A stretch of 6,989 bases of DNA from NCBI GenBank assembly GCA_964371695.1, contig CAYJOG010000148.1:1-6989 (forward strand), written 5' to 3'. Below are positions 1 to 5,809 of the stretch, in pieces. The notes under the pieces were generated by a model. It saw only the letters and a program-made list of their open reading frames with translations, did no database searches and had not been told where the DNA came from. The position numbers and the translations under genes were made by a program. The DNA comes from CAYJOG01 sp964371695 [NCBI: uncultured bacterium]. Lineage in GTDB: Bacteria > CAYJOG01. Every line of letters begins with the position of its first letter. Position 1 is the stretch's first letter.

Positions 1-23
1 GGGTCACCCGGCTGGTTATGCTT

Positions 24-27
24 AGGG
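24..27 (+). promoter_or_regulatory. Weak ribosome binding site for the giant fn3-array gene
   Basis: The bases AGGG lie four bases before the GTG at 32, which is close for a Shine-Dalgarno element but usable. The same frame has a TAG at 23-25, so GTG 32 is the only standard start codon between that stop and the hydrophobic core of the signal peptide. No promoter can be judged because only 31 bases of upstream sequence are present. Confidence 0.35.
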
Positions 28-31
28 TGTC

Positions 32-133
32 GTGGTTCCCCGATTACGAAGACCGAACACGTCCAGGCGCGGGCTGACCTGTCTGGCAGCCTTTCTGGCG
101 GTGTTTTTCGTGGGCGCAGGCCGTGCCCTGGCG
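32..133 (+). other. Signal peptide of the fn3-array protein
   Basis: The n-region has five arginines, including SRR at residues 11-13. The hydrophobic core is roughly residues 18-29 (LAAFLAVFFVGA), and the ALA-A site predicts cleavage after A34. C17 precedes the core and does not form a lipobox. The SRRGL context and R31 near the cleavage site slightly resemble twin-arginine (Tat) signals, but the very hydrophobic core fits Sec better. Confidence 0.85.
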
Positions 134-3100
134 GCCCTGCCCGGCGCCATCGAGGGCCGCGTGGCCGTGGGCAGCGTGGAGGTGCGCACCGACAACCAGT
201 GGGTGGACCACCGCAAGCTGACCTCGGAGGCGTTGCAGGAATCCCTCACCCGCCTGGGCCTGTTCACCGACGTGGTGCCCATGGCCAAAGTGGCGGAAAA
301 AACCCCCGCCGTGCCCAGCGAAGAAGAACTTTACGGCGCGGTGAAAAGCCTGGGGGCCGATTATGTCGTGCGCTCGGTGGTGCGCGACGTGGTGGAAAAC
401 CCGCAGACCGGCCAGGTTTATGTCGAGACGGAAACCCGCCTGCTCGATGCCCGCAGCCGGGACCTGGTGGGCTGGTCGATGGTGCGGGGCGCCAGCACAC
501 AAAAACTGGGGGGCTTCAAGGGCGACAAATCCCTGCTGGTGCAGGAGGCCGCCTTTAACGCCGCCGAACACGCCGTGCGCGAAATCAAGCAGTCGGTAAA
601 GCTCACCGGCACCGTGAGCATCGCCAACACGCGGGACAACGAAGTGGTGTTCATCACCCTGGCCGAGGTCAACACCGTCAAGGCTGGCAGTTTTGTGGGT
701 ATTTATGACGAAAACGGCGAGAAAATCGCCCATCTGGAAGTGGCCGACGCGGGCATCGCCCAGGTGAGCGGCACCCTGCGAGATCGCAAACCCGGCGCCA
801 CGGTGCGCCCTGGCATGTCGGTGCGGGTGGAATACATCCCCAGCACCACCTTTGAAGAATTCAAGACTGTGGCGGAAAAGTTCATCCCCAAAAAGAAAAA
901 AGGCGGCGGCTCACTCATGGGCATTCTGGGCCTGGGGGCCGTGGCGGTGTTGCTGGGCATCGGCCAGAACAAAAAAGACGCCGCCAGCGGTGAGCAGGCC
1001 AAAATCGTGGGCAAGGTGTCGTGCAGCAACTGCGCGCCGGGGGCGGCAGGGGCCTCGGTCACCATTCCCTCCACGGCCAACAATGTGGTGCAACCCACCA
1101 TTTCCCAGGCCAGCAGTTATCCCCCATTGCCCTCGTCACAGTTCATCAATCAGGCCAGCAGCGTGTTTGACTTCAAGCCCGACGGCCTTCAGTTCAACAC
1201 CAACGTCACGCTTTCGCTGGGATACAAGGATGACGACAAGAACGGCTGTGTGGATGGCCGCACCGACGTCAACGATGTCACCGTCACCGACGGCGATGCC
1301 GTCGGCTGCGTGAATATCACCAGCCTTCAGCTTTACACCTTCGACCCCAACCAGCAACTGTGGGTGCCGGTGGAGACAAGCTCCACGGTCACCTCCGGCA
1401 GCGACACCCGCGTGACCGCGCCGGTGAATCACTTCAGCTTTTATGTGATTCTCGAAAACGAAGCCCCAGAACCGCCCGATTCGCCGCGCAATCCCTCCAT
1501 CAGTTGCACCACCGCCGATGAAGGCACACTGTTATGGACCGCATCCAATGATCCAAACGTGCGCTCCTACAACGTCTACGAATGCACCAGCCTGACCGGC
1601 GGTTGTGGCACTTCCCCCATCGCCACCGGCCTTCCGGTGAATCCCCCCCGTTATGTGGTGGGTGGGTTTAATGCCACCGACAATCGTTATTTTGCCGTTT
1701 CGGCGGTGGATCTGAACGGTCAGGAAAGCGCCAAGAGCGTTATCGCCGTGGGCAGCGCCGCGAAATGCCGCCCGGTTACCACACCAATTCTGGTTGTGCC
1801 CGCCAATGGCGACCGGATTCAGGTGGTGGTGGAAGACAATGAAGAATCGCAGACCACCAACCCGACCCTGGCGGTAGAGTTTGTTTTCAAGGGGCATTCC
1901 GACAACCAGAACGGTTACCTGCTGGAGGTCTTTCACATTTCCCTGGCCACAACAGAGCAGCCTCTGGAAGTAAAGACTCTTTTTAACGCGACCCAAATTG
2001 AATCTGCCGGGGCCGGCACGTCGGCCAATTCCGAATCGGTTGAAGTGGTTTATAAATATATTTACCAATTGACGGGGCCAATTCTTAACCAGACCTTTGA
2101 GTGGCGCGTGTGCAATCTGGATGCGTCGGACAGCTGTATTACAGACGATTCGCCTGCCTGGACCAGCCCGAACCGTTTTAAAGTGGCTTCGGCGAATCTG
2201 GAGCAGGAATGTAAGCCAGAGGATTTCGGCACACCTGCGCCTGTCTCTCCGGCAGATGGCAGCGTCATCACTTTTCCCGAGCCGATGTTTCAGTGGGGAG
2301 ATGTCTTGGGGGCAGACACTTACGAGATTACCGTCAAGAATCCTTCTGGCGCCCTGGTGTGGAGTGAAATCACAACCGGTGTGGTGGCGGTTTTTGACAC
2401 GTCGGTCAACACGTTGAATAACGGAACCACCTACTCCTGGACGGTAAAGGCCAGGGGAACGGGCGGGTGTGAAAGCACCAGCGACGCCTTTTTCTTTAAA
2501 AAGGAAGATCCAAATGATGTTGAAGTAAGACCCAATCCGCCGGTGTGGGCCGCTGCACCCATCACAGGGGGCAATCAACTGGCAGTGTTGCGCTGGTTGC
2601 CCAATGCGTCTGGCGACAATGTGACGTCTTATATGATTTACCGGCTGTTGGCGGATGGGAACGGCACTGTGGACCTCGCCAGTTTTCAGAACGAGCAAGT
2701 CAACATTTTGACCGAAGTGCAGGTGTCGCAGCTCAATGCGGTCAGTTCCAATCCCAATTGCCCCCAAAGTACGCAGCAGGCCCCTGTTTTCTGTGATGAG
2801 TCAGTGACCAACGGGCGGAAGTATTTCTATGTGCTACGGGCCAAGAGCACCAATGATCAACTCAGTTTGCCCAGTGGTTATGAATCCATTCAACTGGGTC
2901 TGCAGCGCCCGGTGCTGGTGAGTCCGGGGGGTGTGTTGCCGATTGAGTTCCAGGTGCAGCCGGGCGGACAGACGGTCAATTTCGTCATCCAGACAGTCAA
3001 CGGGGCGGAGAGTTATCTCGTGGAAGTGTTCGACGAAACAGACAACCGCATGGTTGAGCAATCTGCGGTCAGCGCCGAGGCCTTTTCTCTCGGATTTACC

Positions 3101-5803
3101 CAGTTTGACCAGCATGTTTACCGCTGGCAGGTCAAAGCCCTCAATTCGCAGGTCACCAGCGAGGTGAGTACACCGCTGAAGTTCAAGGTGGTGTTTGTGG
3201 ATGAAGGGGCCATTGTGCCCGCAGTGGAACAATTGGTGGGGGTGCCCGACAGCATCAAACGCACTGTCACCCTCACCTGGAACAAGGTCAACGACGCCAG
3301 CGTGACCAAATATCAGATCCTGCGGTCTGTTGACCAGAATCCCTCGAACTTTGACGTGGTGGGTGAACTGCCCCAGGTCACCGCCACCACCCTCACCTTT
3401 GTGGATGAGGGCCTGACCGGCGACACCACCTATTACTACAAGGTCTTCGCCATCACTTCCACCGGCGGCCAGAGTCCCGACCCCACCGGCGGGCCGGTGA
3501 AGGCGAAAATCGAACTGGTCGCGCCGTTTTACGAAAACCCGCCCAACTTCTCCAATATCGCCGATGCCCAGCCCACGCTGGCCTGGACCCCGGTGAGCGG
3601 CGCGGTGCGTTATCTGGTGCAGGTGGCCAAGGTGAACCAGGAGTTCACCAGTGAGGACAACATCATCTGGAGCGCCGTGACCGACGACACCTCCATCCAG
3701 TTCGGCGACCCTGCGTTTCCTGCGCCCACCTCGGAACTGGCCAACAACCCCTGCCAGAGCGGCTGCGCCCGCGACGCCCACAAATGGCGCGTGGGGGCCA
3801 TCGGCAACAACACCACCACGGCGGTGTTCCGCACACCCATCCTGTTCTACAAATACCTCCCCAACCCCGTGCCGGTCACGCCCCTGGGTCAGGGCACCAA
3901 TGTCACCAACTTGCCCCAGTTCACCGATCCCACGCCTCTGCTGCAATGGAAGGCCGTGAGCGGCGCGGTGAATTACATCGTGCGGGTCTGCGAAGGCTCC
4001 GGCAAATGCGGCAAGGGCAAAAACATCCTTTGGGAATCCACCGTGGCGATCACCTCGGTGGATTACAACGCGGACACCACCGGTCAGGCCCTGAAAAACT
4101 GCGCCATTGTGGCTAACGTGTGTACGGACGGCATCGGCATTTACACGTGGCAGGTGCGGGCGGTGGACGCCAACGGCGTCATCAGCGATCTGGACTGGGA
4201 GCAGGATTCCAGCGTGCCCTACAACACGTTTGTCAAAGTCAGCCCGGCTCCCCCCACGCTGCTGATTCCGGCAGAAGATGAAATCGTGCTGCCTGACCCC
4301 AACGACACCTGTTTTGACCCGGAGGACCCCACCTCCTGCACCTACAACGTCAAGTACGTGTGGGGTTCATCCGTTGGCGCGTCAAACTACATCATCCGGG
4401 TGCGTGAAGAAGACAACGAGGGTAATTTCACAGTCATCTGGCAGGCCACGGTGGGTTGCTGCGAGGTGGATTTTGCCGGGGGCGGCAGCCTGCGGCCTCT
4501 TAAGGCGGGCACACGATATACCTGGAACGTGGCCGCTGTGGTGTCGGGCGAGGACGCCGCCGTTGAGTTCGCTTCAGACAACGAGCGTGGTTTTGTCACC
4601 GGCGTGCATTTCCCTGTGCCGAACACGCCGGTGGACAATTCCCTGGCGATTCTCAACGACGGCAAGCTGACGGTGAACTTCACCTGGGCCAAAGTGGCCG
4701 GGGCCACGGCCTATGACATCGAAATTCTCAACGTGACCCAAAATGTGAACCTCACCAGCATCAACACCGACCCAGACAAAAAATGTAATCCGCTGGGCGC
4801 GGCGCAGGTGGGCAATTACCTGCGGGTCAATCTGCCCACTTTTATCTGCACCGTGGCCACCAGCGTGGTGGGGCCCTTTGACGGCGACGTGATTCGCTGG
4901 AAGGTGCGGGCGGTGGATTCCCTCACCGTGCCCAACGCCACAGGCAATCCTGGTCCGTGGTCTGAAACCCGCCTGTTCAAGGTGGGTGTGAACGGCCCCG
5001 TTCTGGCGTCGCCCCCCAACAGCGCCGAAGGCGTGACCGACCCCGCCCAGATGCAGTGGATTCTTTACCGCGACACGCCTTTTTACTGGAGCCCGATTCC
5101 CGATGACCCGGCGGCGCGTTATCTGTTTGTGGTGTCCGATGACCCCAGCTTCCTGAACGTCATCTGGGTGCAGCAGGGCACGGCCACACCCGCCACGGTG
5201 CCGTTCAACATCACCACGGGCCAGAACGGCACGCCGGTGGTCACGGGCTACACCCCCCACATCAGCGGCCTCAGGCTGCCCATGGTCAACGGCGTGACTT
5301 ATTACTGGCGGGCGGCGGCCTGCCCCAGCGGCATTGCTGCAGCGGGTGACTGCGGCGACCGCAACGCCATCAACTGGATTTATTCCCCCACCTTCCGGGT
5401 GTACAAACGGCCCCAGGGTGTGGACGGGGTGGGCACGGCGGTGGTGGCGGCAGACGCAACCGGCCAGAACTACACCGTCACCCTTTCCTGGGATCCGCCA
5501 AAAGATTTCAACGGCGATGTGGCCACCCCGGACAGTTCCGTGCCCGCTATTCCCCCCACCGCCGGTGGTTACGTGGTGAGCAACACCTGCACCGGCATTG
5601 AAAACGGTGTATTAACTGAGGGAATTTCCACCACCGACAACAACACAACACAAGTCACCTTCAGTTATGCCTGTGGCTCCACAGACACCTATCTTTGTGT
5701 CCAGGTGATGGATGACAGTCGGCTGGCGGGTTACATCGGGGCCACTTCTCCCATTGCCACCGTTCCTTTTTCCATTCCCGCCTGTCCAGAGGCGACACCG
5801 TAA
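32..5803 (+). CDS. Giant exported CsgG-like / fn3-array protein
   Basis: I do not recognise a named gene. The 1923-residue product starts at GTG, just after an in-frame TAG, and ends at TAA. Visible order: signal peptide (1-34), CsgG/TolB-N-like domain (about 43-189) with LGADYVV and RLLDA motifs, FlgT-C/SH3-like beta domain (190-269), KKKK plus a glycine-rich hydrophobic segment (295-311), ZU5-like beta-sandwich (about 375-475), then about twelve fn3-like modules (481-1923). There is no catalytic motif, so a structural or adhesive envelope role is inferred. Signal peptide and cysteine-rich modules point to an extracytoplasmic location. All 32 mature cysteines lie after residue 330. CsgG itself is a lipoprotein, but no lipobox is seen here, so a curli-type secretion pore is not supported. 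A signal-peptide-bearing LptD-like gene follows within 6-51 bases, suggesting an operon. The reading frame is certain; the function is not. Confidence 0.95.
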   Translation: MVPRLRRPNTSRRGLTCLAAFLAVFFVGAGRALAALPGAIEGRVAVGSVEVRTDNQWVDHRKLTSEALQESLTRLGLFTDVVPMAKVAEKTPAVPSEEELYGAVKSLGADYVVRSVVRDVVENPQTGQVYVETETRLLDARSRDLVGWSMVRGASTQKLGGFKGDKSLLVQEAAFNAAEHAVREIKQSVKLTGTVSIANTRDNEVVFITLAEVNTVKAGSFVGIYDENGEKIAHLEVADAGIAQVSGTLRDRKPGATVRPGMSVRVEYIPSTTFEEFKTVAEKFIPKKKKGGGSLMGILGLGAVAVLLGIGQNKKDAASGEQAKIVGKVSCSNCAPGAAGASVTIPSTANNVVQPTISQASSYPPLPSSQFINQASSVFDFKPDGLQFNTNVTLSLGYKDDDKNGCVDGRTDVNDVTVTDGDAVGCVNITSLQLYTFDPNQQLWVPVETSSTVTSGSDTRVTAPVNHFSFYVILENEAPEPPDSPRNPSISCTTADEGTLLWTASNDPNVRSYNVYECTSLTGGCGTSPIATGLPVNPPRYVVGGFNATDNRYFAVSAVDLNGQESAKSVIAVGSAAKCRPVTTPILVVPANGDRIQVVVEDNEESQTTNPTLAVEFVFKGHSDNQNGYLLEVFHISLATTEQPLEVKTLFNATQIESAGAGTSANSESVEVVYKYIYQLTGPILNQTFEWRVCNLDASDSCITDDSPAWTSPNRFKVASANLEQECKPEDFGTPAPVSPADGSVITFPEPMFQWGDVLGADTYEITVKNPSGALVWSEITTGVVAVFDTSVNTLNNGTTYSWTVKARGTGGCESTSDAFFFKKEDPNDVEVRPNPPVWAAAPITGGNQLAVLRWLPNASGDNVTSYMIYRLLADGNGTVDLASFQNEQVNILTEVQVSQLNAVSSNPNCPQSTQQAPVFCDESVTNGRKYFYVLRAKSTNDQLSLPSGYESIQLGLQRPVLVSPGGVLPIEFQVQPGGQTVNFVIQTVNGAESYLVEVFDETDNRMVEQSAVSAEAFSLGFTQFDQHVYRWQVKALNSQVTSEVSTPLKFKVVFVDEGAIVPAVEQLVGVPDSIKRTVTLTWNKVNDASVTKYQILRSVDQNPSNFDVVGELPQVTATTLTFVDEGLTGDTTYYYKVFAITSTGGQSPDPTGGPVKAKIELVAPFYENPPNFSNIADAQPTLAWTPVSGAVRYLVQVAKVNQEFTSEDNIIWSAVTDDTSIQFGDPAFPAPTSELANNPCQSGCARDAHKWRVGAIGNNTTTAVFRTPILFYKYLPNPVPVTPLGQGTNVTNLPQFTDPTPLLQWKAVSGAVNYIVRVCEGSGKCGKGKNILWESTVAITSVDYNADTTGQALKNCAIVANVCTDGIGIYTWQVRAVDANGVISDLDWEQDSSVPYNTFVKVSPAPPTLLIPAEDEIVLPDPNDTCFDPEDPTSCTYNVKYVWGSSVGASNYIIRVREEDNEGNFTVIWQATVGCCEVDFAGGGSLRPLKAGTRYTWNVAAVVSGEDAAVEFASDNERGFVTGVHFPVPNTPVDNSLAILNDGKLTVNFTWAKVAGATAYDIEILNVTQNVNLTSINTDPDKKCNPLGAAQVGNYLRVNLPTFICTVATSVVGPFDGDVIRWKVRAVDSLTVPNATGNPGPWSETRLFKVGVNGPVLASPPNSAEGVTDPAQMQWILYRDTPFYWSPIPDDPAARYLFVVSDDPSFLNVIWVQQGTATPATVPFNITTGQNGTPVVTGYTPHISGLRLPMVNGVTYYWRAAACPSGIAAAGDCGDRNAINWIYSPTFRVYKRPQGVDGVGTAVVAADATGQNYTVTLSWDPPKDFNGDVATPDSSVPAIPPTAGGYVVSNTCTGIENGVLTEGISTTDNNTTQVTFSYACGSTDTYLCVQVMDDSRLAGYIGATSPIATVPFSIPACPEATP
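158..598 (+). other. CsgG/TolB-N-like domain, residues 43-189
   Basis: The segment opens with a beta strand (RVAVGSVEV). A helix and a GLFTDVVP turn follow, then LGADYVV, a strand ending in ETRLLDA, and an alanine-rich C-terminal helix (about residues 175-187). This order is typical of the CsgG and TolB N-terminal fold found in many periplasmic proteins. The assignment rests on motif pattern, not alignment. It has no cysteine. The fold often mediates oligomerisation or envelope-complex assembly, but the role here is unknown. Confidence 0.6.
599..838 (+). other. FlgT-C/SH3-like beta domain, residues 190-269
   Basis: The pattern is GTVSI, a strand VVFITL, then VKAGSFVGIYDENGEKIAHLEV, and finally a GATVRPGMSVRV strand (shown here in parts). 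It resembles the small beta-barrel at the C-terminus of FlgT and similar domains that follow CsgG-like folds, with the usual 'made by G-x-x-(V)G, then G-x-x-I-(A/G)-x-L-x-V' spacing. No catalytic residues are apparent. Assignment is by pattern only. Confidence 0.5.
914..964 (+). other. Glycine-rich hydrophobic segment, possible membrane helix, residues 295-311
   Basis: Seventeen uncharged residues (LMGILGLGAVAVLLGIG) are flanked by KKKKGGGS before and QNKKD after. The length is at the low end for a transmembrane helix, and the spaced glycines suit close helix packing. Lysines on both sides leave orientation unresolved. It separates the cysteine-free N-terminal domains from the cysteine-rich array. 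Confidence 0.6.
1154..1456 (+). other. ZU5-like beta-sandwich with DxDxNG loop, residues 375-475
   Basis: The signature is a strand FDFKPDGLQF (379-388), a strand TLSLGY, a strand LQLYTFD followed by LWVPV, and a closing NHFSFYVI (466-473). This 'P-G-F ... Y-D ... W-V ... HFS-Y' order is common in bacterial ZU5-like domains next to fn3 arrays. A loop at residues 400-409 reads DDDKNGCVDG and resembles a calcium-binding DxDxNG loop. Just before the domain, residues 331-334 form CSNC. Family assignment is tentative. Confidence 0.45.
3593..3970 (+). repeat. 15-base direct repeat in fn3-like modules 7 and 8
   Basis: GTGAGCGGCGCGGTG occurs at 3593-3607 and again at 3956-3970, encoding the VSGAV turn at the same place in adjacent modules. 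The surrounding residues (W-x-x-VSGAV-x-Y-x-V-x-V) also match, which fits divergence from a module duplication. Confidence 0.75.
4153..4917 (+). repeat. 15-base direct repeat in fn3-like modules 8 and 10
   Basis: GGTGCGGGCGGTGGA occurs at 4153-4167 and 4903-4917, both encoding VRAVD in the W-x-VRAVD strand. Modules 8 and 10 are separated by module 9, so either an ancestral duplication or constraint on this strand can explain the match. Confidence 0.7.
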
Positions 5804-5809
5804 ACCGCC

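Larger units (their letters stand above)
1472..5800 (+). repeat. Array of about twelve divergent fn3-like modules, residues 481-1923
   Basis: Approximate module limits by residue are 481-579, 580-727, 728-832, 833-956, 957-1062, 1063-1162, 1163-1277, 1278-1403, 1404-1527, 1528-1653, 1654-1794 and 1795-1923. Two styles alternate. Modules 1, 4, 6 and 12 resemble ordinary fn3 (for example SYNVYE, SYMIYR, KYQILR). The others share a W-x-x-V-x-G-A-x-x-Y core (W755, W1185, W1306, W1444, W1552) and a Y-x-W-x-V-x-A strand (around 689, 801, 1030, 1250, 1371, 1496, 1621). The modules are inferred from these recurring motifs; boundaries may be off by ten residues or more. Such arrays usually act as spacers or binding surfaces. 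Confidence 0.8.

Noticed and set aside
1-77. Tail of an upstream gene ending at TAG 23-25 or TGA 75-77
   Set aside because: Two frames are open at the left edge, but with only 7 or 24 codons neither can be distinguished from chance. A tight upstream operon is possible but not supportable.
1532-2767. Long minus-strand open frame (411 codons)
   Set aside because: It lies wholly inside the plus-strand fn3-array gene, whose frame has continuous domain motifs on both sides. The translation shows no recognisable domain and looks like a shadow frame.
2834-3946. Long minus-strand open frame (370 codons)
   Set aside because: It is antisense to modules 4-8 of the array. Its Gly/His/Val-rich composition is typical of the complement of GC-rich coding sequence, and no motif or signal is visible.
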